From: Sphingomonas sp. IW22 | GTDB taxonomy: Bacteria > Pseudomonadota > Alphaproteobacteria > Sphingomonadales > Sphingomonadaceae | Reading direction: 5' to 3' | DNA length: 64,000 nucleotides | Assembly (NCBI RefSeq): GCF_041321155.1 | Contig: NZ_JBGGWB010000003.1 | Location: 62,001 to 126,000 of the forward strand | Shown here: positions 1 to 7,433 of the stretch, piece by piece | Layout: each line of letters opens with the position of its first letter | Numbering within the stretch: the stretch's first letter is position 1 | Position numbers and translations under genes: made by a program | The notes under the pieces: model-generated | The model's input: the letters and a program-made list of their open reading frames with translations, nothing else | What the model was told of the DNA's origin: nothing | Databases searched by the model: none

Positions 1-126
1 GAAACCTGCGTCGCGGCGGTTGAGGCGGGGGTGGACGCGGCCGTCATCCTCGACGGGCGTATTCCGCACGGCATGCTGCTGGAAATCTTTACCCGGCGCG
101 GTGCCGGCACGCTGGTCCGGCGCTGA
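1..126 (+). CDS. argB: acetylglutamate kinase, C-terminal end (partial)
   Basis: The first 126 bases read in frame 1 as the last 41 residues of a protein cut by the window edge, ending in TGA at 124-126. The segment [19 protein letters not shown], followed by a Gly-Thr-Leu-Val tail, is the typical end of N-acetylglutamate kinase, the second enzyme of arginine biosynthesis, which phosphorylates N-acetylglutamate with ATP. The nucleotide-binding and substrate-binding parts are outside the window. A 7-bp hairpin (134-140 with 155-161) lies between this stop and the convergent phzF-like gene, but it has no T-run and is weak as a terminator. Confidence 0.85.
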   Translation, partial: ETCVAAVEAGVDAAVILDGRIPHGMLLEIFTRRGAGTLVRR

Positions 127-163
127 GGAACGTCGCGCCCATCGCCAGTGCGGCGGGCGCGGA

Positions 164-958
164 TTACAGGCGGAAGCGCCCCTCGATCACCGTGACGCAT
201 TGCCCCCGCAGGATGACGCGCTCGCCCGCCGCCTCGCAATCGACATGGCCGCCGCGAGCGCTCGCCTGAAACGCGGTGAAGCGCGAACGGCCAAGGCGCG
301 CGGCCCAATAGGGCGTCAGGACGCAGTGCGCCGATCCGGTCACCGGGTCTTCGTCGATGCCGACGGCGGGGGCGAAGACGCGGCTGACGACATCGGTGTC
401 GGTGCCGGGCGCGGTCACGATGTTCAGCGTGTCACCAATCGCTGCCAACGCACGGAAGTCGGGACGCAGCGCGCGGACGGCATCCCCATCGTCCAGCACA
501 ACCATGTCGTAACCCGCCGCGTGACGCAGAACCTCGCCCCGCTCGACACCCAGTGCCGCCAGCAATTCGGGCATCTCGACGGGCGAAGGCGGGTAGGCGG
601 GCAGCGCCATGGCATAGCCCGCGCCATCGCGTGCGACCGTCAGCACGCCCGCTTCGCGGGTGGCAAAGGTCACGCGGTCCAGCGCGGCATCGTTCGACAA
701 TAGCCAGTGGCCGCTGGCCAGCGTGGCGTGACCGCACAACTCCACCTCGACCGTGGGGGTGAACCAGCGCAGTTCGTAATCGGCACGACCACTTTGGTCG
801 GGGATCAGGAAGGCGGTTTCGGCCAGATTATTCTCCGCCGCAATCGCCTGCAGCACCACGTCGTCGAGCCAGGCGTCCATCGGCATCACCGCCGCCGGAT
901 TGCCCGCGAACGGGCGATCGGCAAAGGCGTCGATCTGAGCAAAGGTCAGCTCGGTCAT
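164..958 (-). CDS. PhzF-family isomerase/epimerase
   Basis: A 264-residue protein of the PhzF/YddE fold (two diaminopimelate-epimerase-like halves). The N-terminus has DAFADRPFAGNPAAV, followed by ENNLAETAF with the conserved catalytic Glu. Further on are GHATLASGH and, near the C-terminus, DPVTGSAHC, the usual family signatures. Family members outside phenazine clusters mostly have unknown substrates, so no reaction is assigned; there are no phenazine genes nearby. The start ATG (958) overlaps the last base of the upstream CDF gene stop (TGATG), so it is probably the third gene of a pdxH-CDF-phzF-like operon. Length and motifs look intact. Confidence 0.88.
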   Translation of the reverse strand: MTELTFAQIDAFADRPFAGNPAAVMPMDAWLDDVVLQAIAAENNLAETAFLIPDQSGRADYELRWFTPTVEVELCGHATLASGHWLLSNDAALDRVTFATREAGVLTVARDGAGYAMALPAYPPSPVEMPELLAALGVERGEVLRHAAGYDMVVLDDGDAVRALRPDFRALAAIGDTLNIVTAPGTDTDVVSRVFAPAVGIDEDPVTGSAHCVLTPYWAARLGRSRFTAFQASARGGHVDCEAAGERVILRGQCVTVIEGRFRL

Positions 959-1911
959 CAGGCGCGCTTTCGGAACCAGTGCGGGGTCACGTCTTCCTCG
1001 ACCAGGGGATCGTCGGTGTCGGTATGCCCTTCGGGGTCGAGGTGGATCAGCACCTCCACCTTGGGGAAGGCGCGGTGCAGCGCCATTTCCACCGCCTCGA
1101 CCACGTCATGCGCCTCGACGATGTTCAGCGTGCGGTCGACGTTCATGTGGAACTGCGCGAAATCGCGCGTGCCCGACCGGCGCGTGCGGAAATCATGTAT
1201 GCCGCGCACGTCGGGCACGGCAACGGCGACGGCGATATAACGCTGCCGCTCGTCCTCCGGCCATTCCTTGTCCATCAACTGATCGATGGCATGGGCCGAC
1301 GCCTTGAACGCGCCAAAGCCCAGCCACGCGGCAATGGCGATGCCGAACAGTGCGTCGGCGCCCGACAGGCCGAGATAACGATCAAGGACCAGTGCCGCGA
1401 TTACCGACAGGTTCAGCAGGATGTCGCCCTGATAATGAAGGCTGTCGGCCTGCACCGCGACCGATCCGGTCGCGGCGATGATCCGCTTTTGATAGGCGAC
1501 CAGCGCCAGCGTCGCGACGATCGCGACCACCGACACCGCAATGCCCAATCCCGGATCCGCAATCGGCGCATCGCTGCCAAGCGCGGTCACGCCGCGCCAG
1601 CCGATCGCCAGCGCAGATGCGGTAATCAATGCCACCTGGAACAGCGCGGCCAGCGCCTCTGCCTTGCCATGGCCGAAACGGTGGTCATGGTCGGCGGGCT
1701 GTGCCGCCAGCCGCACACCGTACAGCGTGACCAGCGACGCCAGCACGTCGAGCGCAGAGTCGGCAAGGCTGCCCAGCAGCGCGACCGAACTGGTCGTCCA
1801 GGCGGCATAGCCTTTCAGCGACAGCAGGAAGATCGCCGTCGCCACGCTCGCCATCGCGGCGCGCGCGGTGACGTTGTTCAGGATGGTGCGGCGGCGTTCG
1901 GTTTCGGTCAC
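958..1911 (-). CDS. cation diffusion facilitator transporter
   Basis: An inner-membrane divalent metal efflux protein of the CDF family (FieF/ZitB type), 317 residues. It has about six hydrophobic helices in the first ~210 residues and a C-terminal cytoplasmic metal-binding domain with the typical VRGIHDFRTRRSG and HMNVD stretches. Metal-site residues are visible in DSALDVLASL and in HDHRFGHGKAEALAAL. The frame is open further upstream, but the GTG at 1911 is preferred because the protein then begins VTETERRRTILN and the start overlaps the pdxH stop as GTGA. The tight overlaps on both sides imply co-translation with pdxH and the phzF-like gene. Which metal it exports cannot be read from the sequence. 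Confidence 0.85.
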   Translation of the reverse strand: MTETERRRTILNNVTARAAMASVATAIFLLSLKGYAAWTTSSVALLGSLADSALDVLASLVTLYGVRLAAQPADHDHRFGHGKAEALAALFQVALITASALAIGWRGVTALGSDAPIADPGLGIAVSVVAIVATLALVAYQKRIIAATGSVAVQADSLHYQGDILLNLSVIAALVLDRYLGLSGADALFGIAIAAWLGFGAFKASAHAIDQLMDKEWPEDERQRYIAVAVAVPDVRGIHDFRTRRSGTRDFAQFHMNVDRTLNIVEAHDVVEAVEMALHRAFPKVEVLIHLDPEGHTDTDDPLVEEDVTPHWFRKRA

Positions 1912-2486
1912 GGGTACAGCATCCCCTCCCGCCAGCCGTCGTCCGTCGCCGTGAACAGGCGGCGTTCGTGCAGCCGGTGGGCGCGGTCCTGCCAGAATTC
2001 GATGGCGGTCGGCGTCACGCGATAACCGCCCCAATGCGGCGGGCGCGGCACGTCGCCACCCTCGAACCGGGCCTTCATTTCATCGAACCGCGCTTCGAAC
2101 GTCGCGCGGTCGGCCAGCGGGCGCGACTGGTCGCTGGCCCAGGCGCCAAGCTGTGAGTCGCGGCTGCGGCTGGCGAAATAGGCGTCGGATTCGGCGTCGG
2201 TGGCGGGGGCGACGGTCCCCTCGATCCGGATTTGCCGGCGCAGCGATTTCCAGTGAAACAGCAGCGCGACATGCGTGTTCGCTGCCAGATCGCCCGCCTT
2301 GCGGCTTTCGCGATTGGTGTAGAAGACGAATCCGTCCGGGCCATGCCCCTTGAGCAACACCATGCGGACCGACGGGCGACCCGCTGCATCGGCGGTGGCC
2401 AGCGCCATCGCGTTCGAGTCGTTCAATTCGCTGGTTCGCGCTTCCGCGAACCATGCGTCGAACAGCGTAAAGGGATCGTCGGCCAT
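1908..2486 (-). CDS. pdxH: pyridoxamine 5'-phosphate oxidase
   Basis: A 192-residue FMN-dependent oxidase that converts pyridoxine or pyridoxamine 5'-phosphate to pyridoxal 5'-phosphate, the last step of vitamin B6 synthesis. The family signatures are clear: RPSVRMVLLKGHGPDGFVFY and TNRESRKAGDL in the FMN-binding barrel, LLFHWKSLRRQIRIEG in the middle, and the C-terminal motif GGYRVTPTAIEFWQ with RLHERR. The length matches the family. It is the first gene of the minus-strand operon and is divergent from ku, with about 98 bases between the two starts that must hold both promoters. Confidence 0.95.
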   Translation of the reverse strand: MADDPFTLFDAWFAEARTSELNDSNAMALATADAAGRPSVRMVLLKGHGPDGFVFYTNRESRKAGDLAANTHVALLFHWKSLRRQIRIEGTVAPATDAESDAYFASRSRDSQLGAWASDQSRPLADRATFEARFDEMKARFEGGDVPRPPHWGGYRVTPTAIEFWQDRAHRLHERRLFTATDDGWREGMLYP

Positions 2487-2584
2487 GATCGCGGCGACAT
2501 ACGCCTGTCATGTGGGGCTGTCGAGGAACACAAGCGGCGCTCACGCTTTGAATCGGCCTCGCAACGAACGGGATTGGATGCGTC

Positions 2585-3475
2585 ATGGCTGCGCGCGCTT
2601 ACTGGCAGGGGCAGATCCGCCTCGCCCTCGTCTCGATCCCGGTGGAAATCTATTCGGCGACGCGCAGCGGTGCCTCGATCAGCTTTCGCCAGATCCACGA
2701 ACCCACGGGTAAGCCGATCAAATATGAGAAGGTCGTCACCGGCGTCGGCCCGGTGGATGCCGACGAGATCATGAAGGGCTTCGAGATCGAGAAGGGCAGC
2801 TATGTCCTGCTCGATCAGGACGAGATCGAGGCGGTGAAGCTGGAATCGAAAAAGACGCTGGAGTTGACCCAGTTCGTCGACGCGCACGAGATTGACGTGC
2901 TTTATTACGAAAAGCCCTATTTCGTTGTCCCGGCCGACGATCTGGCGGAAGAAGCGTTCATCGTGCTGCGCGAGGCGTTGAAGCGCACCAAGAAGGTCGG
3001 GCTGGGCCAGTTGGCGCTGCGCGGCCGCGAATATGTCGTCAGCCTGAAACCATGCGGGCGCGGCATGGTGCTGGAGACGCTGCGTTATGCCGATGAAGTG
3101 CACAAGGCGCAGGGCTATTTCCGCGACATTCCCGACGATGCGCCCGATGCCGATCTGCTCGATCTGGCCGAAACGCTGATCGAGAAAAAGGCGGGCAAGT
3201 TCGACCCGTCGGTCTTTCACGACCGCTATGTCGACGCGCTGAAAGGGCTGATCGAGCGCAAGACCAAGGCCAAGGGCGGCAAGATCGTCGAGGATGCCGA
3301 CGACGATTCGCCCGCCCGGCGCGGTTCGAACGTCGTCGACCTGATGGCTGCGCTGAAGAAGAGTCTGGAGAAGCCGGGCGAGACGACCGGCGGCACGCCG
3401 CGAAAGGCGCCCGCCAAAAAGGCTGCGGCGAAGAAGCCTGCGCCCCGCAAATCCCCGGCCCGCAAGCGCGCGTGA
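2585..3475 (+). CDS. ku: non-homologous end-joining protein Ku
   Basis: A 296-residue bacterial Ku homodimer subunit, which binds DNA double-strand ends and recruits LigD. It begins with the family start ARAYWQGQIRLALVSIPVEI and contains the core beta-barrel bridge region (for example FRQIHEPTGKPIKYEKV and DLAEEAFIVLREAL). From about residue 260 the protein becomes a Lys/Ala/Pro-rich tail of the KAPAKKAAAKK type, the basic extension that many bacterial Ku proteins use for DNA contact. Its stop overlaps the next start (GTGA at 3472-3475), and ligD is the third gene, so the three genes form one operon. Confidence 0.95.
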   Translation: MAARAYWQGQIRLALVSIPVEIYSATRSGASISFRQIHEPTGKPIKYEKVVTGVGPVDADEIMKGFEIEKGSYVLLDQDEIEAVKLESKKTLELTQFVDAHEIDVLYYEKPYFVVPADDLAEEAFIVLREALKRTKKVGLGQLALRGREYVVSLKPCGRGMVLETLRYADEVHKAQGYFRDIPDDAPDADLLDLAETLIEKKAGKFDPSVFHDRYVDALKGLIERKTKAKGGKIVEDADDDSPARRGSNVVDLMAALKKSLEKPGETTGGTPRKAPAKKAAAKKPAPRKSPARKRA

Positions 3476-3951
3476 GCGGGTTGTTGCTGAACGCACCGAT
3501 TGCGCTCGACGCGCTGGGATGGGATGCGGTCGCACGGCTGGGCGGTGCGACAGCGGCGGGGCTGTTGCTGGGCGTCGACCGCGAGGTGCGTGGGCACGGG
3601 CCGGGACTGCGGACCCATGCCATCATCTGTTTTTCGACCGCGCTGCTGACGGTGGCGTCGATCGCGCTTTACCTGCAACTGGGCGGCCCCGAAGCGCGAC
3701 TGGACCCGCTGCGCGTGATCGAGGGGACGGCGGCGATGGTCGGCGTAATGGCGGGCGCGCTGATCGTGTTCAGCAAGGGGGAGGTCAAGAACCTGACCAC
3801 CGCCGCGCATCTGTGGCTGGCGGCAGCGATCGGCATCACCTTTGGCGCGGGGCAATATCCGCTGGCGCTGATGGGGATCGGCGTGGCGGTAGTGCTGTTG
3901 ACGGTGTTGCGCGCGGTCGAGCAGCGGGCGCCGGAGCGTGACGATGGCTGA
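3472..3951 (+). CDS. MgtC/SapB-family membrane protein
   Basis: A 159-residue integral membrane protein with about four to five hydrophobic helices. The segment RLGGATAAGLLLGVDREVRG, followed by LRTHAIICFSTALLTV, is the MgtC/SapB signature. The long cytoplasmic C-terminal domain of Salmonella MgtC is absent, so this is the short SapB-like form, whose function is not established. The start GTG overlaps the ku stop, and the stop overlaps the start of ligD, so it sits inside the end-joining operon. This position is unusual; whether it has any role in DNA repair is unknown and co-transcription may be incidental. Confidence 0.8.
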   Translation: MSGLLLNAPIALDALGWDAVARLGGATAAGLLLGVDREVRGHGPGLRTHAIICFSTALLTVASIALYLQLGGPEARLDPLRVIEGTAAMVGVMAGALIVFSKGEVKNLTTAAHLWLAAAIGITFGAGQYPLALMGIGVAVVLLTVLRAVEQRAPERDDG

Positions 3952-6352
3952 GCGCGATCCGCTTGCGACCTATAACGCCAAGCGCGATTTCGCGCGTACC
4001 GCCGAACCGGCAGGGTCGCTGGCGGCGGGCAACGGCAATTCGTTCGTCGTGCAAAAGCATGACGCGACGCGCCTGCATTGGGATTTTCGCATCGAACTGG
4101 ACGGCGTGCTGAAAAGCTGGGCGGTGACGCGCGGCCCCAGCCTGGACCCCGCCGAAAAGCGGCTGGCCGTGCGGACCGAGGATCATCCGCTGTCCTATGC
4201 CAGCTTTGAAGGAACGATTCCGGCGGACGAATATGGCGGCGGCACCGTCATGCTGTGGGACCGGGGCACATGGTCGCCGATCAAGGGCAAGTCGGCCAGC
4301 GACCTGGAAAAAGGGCATCTGCACTTCGTTCTGGATGGCGAGCGGATGAAGGGCGAGTGGCTGCTGATCCGCCTCAAACCGCGCGGGCGGGAGAAGCGGG
4401 AGAACTGGCTGCTCAGGAAAATCGATGATCCACATGCCGGGGGCGCCGACGAACTGGTCGAAACCGCGCTGACCAGCATCGATACCGGCCGCACGATGCA
4501 GGAAATCGCCGAGGGCAAGAAGGTGAAGCGCGCCGGGAAGAGCGTGCGCAAGGCGACGCGGCCCAAGTCGCAGGATGTGCAGCTTGCCACGCTGACCGAT
4601 GCGGTGCCGGCGGGCAATGGCTGGCTGCACGAGGTGAAATATGACGGCTATCGCGCGCTGATCGCGACCGGCGGCGATGGCCCGCGCGTCTATACGCGAT
4701 CCGGCCTCGACTGGACCGACAAGTTTCCCGCCATTGCAGACGCCATGGCCGCGATCGACACGCCCGCGCTGATCGACGGTGAGATCGTCGCGATGAAGGA
4801 CGGCAAGCCTGATTTCTCGACCTTGCAGGATGCGATTTCGAACGGCGGCGGCGACATGATGCTGTTCGCCTTCGACCTGTTGGCGGCGGGCGGGGACGAT
4901 CTGCGCGCGTTGCCGCTGGTCGAGCGCAAGCAGCGCTTGCAGGCGCTGCTGCCCGCCGGGGACACGCGCATCCATTATGCCGAACATGTGCTGGGCGCGG
5001 GCGAAAAGCTGTTCGACGCCATGTGTGCGGAGGGGCTGGAGGGCATCGTGTCCAAACGCGCCGACGCCCCCTATCGCGCGGGGCGCGGCAAATCGTGGCT
5101 GAAGGTCAAATGCGTCCGGCGGCAGGAATTCGTGATCGTCGGCTGGCTGCCGTCATCGGCCAAGGGGCGGGGTTTTCGCTCGCTGCTGCTGGGGCTCAAC
5201 GAGGATGGGCAACTGCGCTATGCGGGCAAGGTCGGGACCGGATTCAATGCCGCAACGCAGGACATGCTGCTGGCCAAGCTGGAAAAGCTGAGCCGAAAGA
5301 CCGCGCCGGTCGATGTCCCACGTGCTGCCGCACGGGGCGCGCAGTGGGTGACGCCCAAGCTGGTGGCCGAAGTCGCCTTTGCCGAGTTTACCGCCGAACA
5401 GGTGGTGCGCCACGCCAGCTTTATCGCACTGCGCGACGACAAGCCGGCGAAGGATGTGGCGTCGGAGCCGACGGTGGCGGTCGCTGCTGAACCGGCAATC
5501 CGCATCACCAGTCGCGAACGTGTGATCTTTCCCGGTGACGGCATTACCAAGGGGCAGTTGGCCGATTATTATGCTGCGATCGCCGCCCTGGCGCTGCCAT
5601 GGCTGGCCAACCGCCCGATCAGCCTGGTCCGCTGTCCCCAGGGGCGCGCGAAACAATGTTTTTTCCAGAAGCATGACGCGGGCAGTTTCGGCGAGCAGGT
5701 AAATCAGGTCGATATTCGGGAAAAGGACGGGGGGCACGAACCCTATCTGTATGTCGAGGATGCGGTCGGGATGCTGGCGTGCGTGCAGATGGGCACGATC
5801 GAGTTTCATGGCTGGGGCGTGCGGGTTACCGATGTCGAGCGGCCCGACCGACTTGTCTTCGACCTGGACCCCGATGAGGGGCTGGACTTCGGCGATGTCA
5901 AAAAGGCTGCCGAGCATCTGAAATCGGTGCTGGCCGATATGGGCCTGACCAGCTTTGCCATGCTGTCGGGTGGCAAGGGCGTGCATGTCGTCGCGCCGCT
6001 GACGCCGGAGGCCGAGTGGCCGGTGGTCAAATCCTTTGCCGACCGGTTCGCCCGCGCGCTGGCGACGGCGGAGCCGGATCGCTTCACCGCGACAATGAGC
6101 AAGGCGAAGCGCAAGGGGCGCATCTTCATCGACTGGCTACGCAATCAGCGCGGGGCGACGGCGGTGCTGCCCTATGTCGTGCGCGCGCGGCCCGGCGCGC
6201 CCGTGGCGGCGCCGGTCGCGTGGAGCGAGTTGAAGGACATCGACACCGCCGCCCGCTGGACGCTTGGCGATGCCGACGAACTGATCGAGCGCGCAAACGG
6301 CCGCATCCTGAAGGGCTGGGGCGCCGCCGATCAGGTGCTGCCGCCGATCTGA
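3944..6352 (+). CDS. ligD: multifunctional ATP-dependent DNA ligase D
   Basis: An 802-residue end-joining enzyme with three domains. Residues ~1-165 are the 3'-phosphoesterase domain (FVVQKHDATRLHWDFRIELD, with the conserved His and Asp). Residues ~205-520 are the ATP-dependent ligase domain, with the adenylated lysine in HEVKYDGYRALI and the motif EGIVSKRADAPY. Residues ~530-800 are the primase-polymerase domain (RVIFPGDGITKGQLADYY, LVFDLDPDEGLDF, MLSGGKGVHVVAPL). The order PE-Lig-Pol is the usual one outside mycobacteria. ATG 3944 is chosen over GTG 3938 because GGAG at 3933-3936 has the right spacing for it. It works with Ku to process and seal double-strand breaks. Confidence 0.95.
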   Translation: MAERDPLATYNAKRDFARTAEPAGSLAAGNGNSFVVQKHDATRLHWDFRIELDGVLKSWAVTRGPSLDPAEKRLAVRTEDHPLSYASFEGTIPADEYGGGTVMLWDRGTWSPIKGKSASDLEKGHLHFVLDGERMKGEWLLIRLKPRGREKRENWLLRKIDDPHAGGADELVETALTSIDTGRTMQEIAEGKKVKRAGKSVRKATRPKSQDVQLATLTDAVPAGNGWLHEVKYDGYRALIATGGDGPRVYTRSGLDWTDKFPAIADAMAAIDTPALIDGEIVAMKDGKPDFSTLQDAISNGGGDMMLFAFDLLAAGGDDLRALPLVERKQRLQALLPAGDTRIHYAEHVLGAGEKLFDAMCAEGLEGIVSKRADAPYRAGRGKSWLKVKCVRRQEFVIVGWLPSSAKGRGFRSLLLGLNEDGQLRYAGKVGTGFNAATQDMLLAKLEKLSRKTAPVDVPRAAARGAQWVTPKLVAEVAFAEFTAEQVVRHASFIALRDDKPAKDVASEPTVAVAAEPAIRITSRERVIFPGDGITKGQLADYYAAIAALALPWLANRPISLVRCPQGRAKQCFFQKHDAGSFGEQVNQVDIREKDGGHEPYLYVEDAVGMLACVQMGTIEFHGWGVRVTDVERPDRLVFDLDPDEGLDFGDVKKAAEHLKSVLADMGLTSFAMLSGGKGVHVVAPLTPEAEWPVVKSFADRFARALATAEPDRFTATMSKAKRKGRIFIDWLRNQRGATAVLPYVVRARPGAPVAAPVAWSELKDIDTAARWTLGDADELIERANGRILKGWGAADQVLPPI

Positions 6353-6356
6353 CGAG

Positions 6357-7286
6357 TTACTTCTTGATCATCCAGCCATTGACGGCGAGCCAGTGGATGA
6401 AGCTGTCGAACCAGTCGGTGCTGGTCGTCCCCTTCTTGCCCAGCCCAAAACCATGACCACCCGCCTGATACAGATGGAACTCCACCGGGCGCTTGGCCTT
6501 TTGCCACGATTCGATCAGCCCGAATCCCTTGCCCGCGAACAGCGGGTCGTCGCTGGCCAACACCGCGAACATCGGCGGTGCGTCGGCAGGCACATTGACC
6601 GCGCCGAACGAGCCATAAATGGGACCGATAAAGGCGGGCTTGGTGTCCGGCGCGGTCAGCGCGGTCGCCATCGTCGTGCCCGCGCCCGCCGAAAAGCCGA
6701 TCATGCCGACGCGCGCCGGATCGACGCGCCATTCGGTGCTGCGCTGGCGGATAAGGGCGAAGGCGGCGCGCGCATCCTCAACCCATGGCGCGACCTGTCC
6801 GGCGGGCGGTGCAGCGCGCGGCGAGGGCGTGGAGCGCGCGGCACCGGCGAACATCGCGTCCATTGCCTGCTTGAACTCGGCTTCCCCGCCCGGCGTCGGG
6901 CGAGTGCGGTATTTCAGGACGAAGGCAGCGATCCCGCGATCGGCCAGCGCCTGTGCCACGCGCCAGCCCTCATTCTCCATCGACAGGAACAGGAAGCCGC
7001 CGCCAGGCGCTACGATGACTGCCGTGCCGTTGGCCTTGGCCGGATCAGGCAGGAAGGGGGTCAGCGTCGCTTCGGTGACGTTGCGGGTGAAAGCGGTGCC
7101 ATATTGACGGAACCAGCTTTCGCGGGCGGTCGATCCCTCGACCCCCTTGGTGCCGAGCGAAATCGCATTCGGTTCGGCGGGGGCGGCGATAGGGATGATC
7201 GTTGCGTCCTGCGCCCGTGCAGGGGCCGCCATCAATGCGGCGGCGATGATAGCGTTACCAAATATGATGCGGCCGAAATACGTCAT
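6357..7286 (-). CDS. exported alpha/beta hydrolase (acetyl-esterase-like)
   Basis: A 309-residue protein starting with a Sec-type signal peptide (about 26 residues, ending ALMAAPARAQ), so probably periplasmic. The hydrolase fold shows an oxyanion strand VIVAPGGGF, the nucleophile elbow GMIGFSAGAG with serine, a later acidic DDPLF and a C-terminal GGHGFG with the catalytic histidine. It resembles the BD-FAE and acetylxylan-esterase-like hydrolases often found with polysaccharide degradation; the real substrate is unknown. The frame is open far upstream, but the ATG at 7286 is right because the signal peptide begins there. The stop lies 5 bases from the convergent ligD stop. Confidence 0.82.
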   Translation of the reverse strand: MTYFGRIIFGNAIIAAALMAAPARAQDATIIPIAAPAEPNAISLGTKGVEGSTARESWFRQYGTAFTRNVTEATLTPFLPDPAKANGTAVIVAPGGGFLFLSMENEGWRVAQALADRGIAAFVLKYRTRPTPGGEAEFKQAMDAMFAGAARSTPSPRAAPPAGQVAPWVEDARAAFALIRQRSTEWRVDPARVGMIGFSAGAGTTMATALTAPDTKPAFIGPIYGSFGAVNVPADAPPMFAVLASDDPLFAGKGFGLIESWQKAKRPVEFHLYQAGGHGFGLGKKGTTSTDWFDSFIHWLAVNGWMIKK

Positions 7287-7433
7287 GGCGTGTCGCTCTC
7301 CCGATACATGGAAAGCCCGCGTTGATGCGGGTCGTGGTCGCAAACATGCTGCCGCTTGCGCGCGGTGCGGGCAAGCCCATTGCGCGCGCCCGCGCTTTCG
7401 CGGAAAGGGGAGGGGCGCGTCGCAAGCGGGGGA

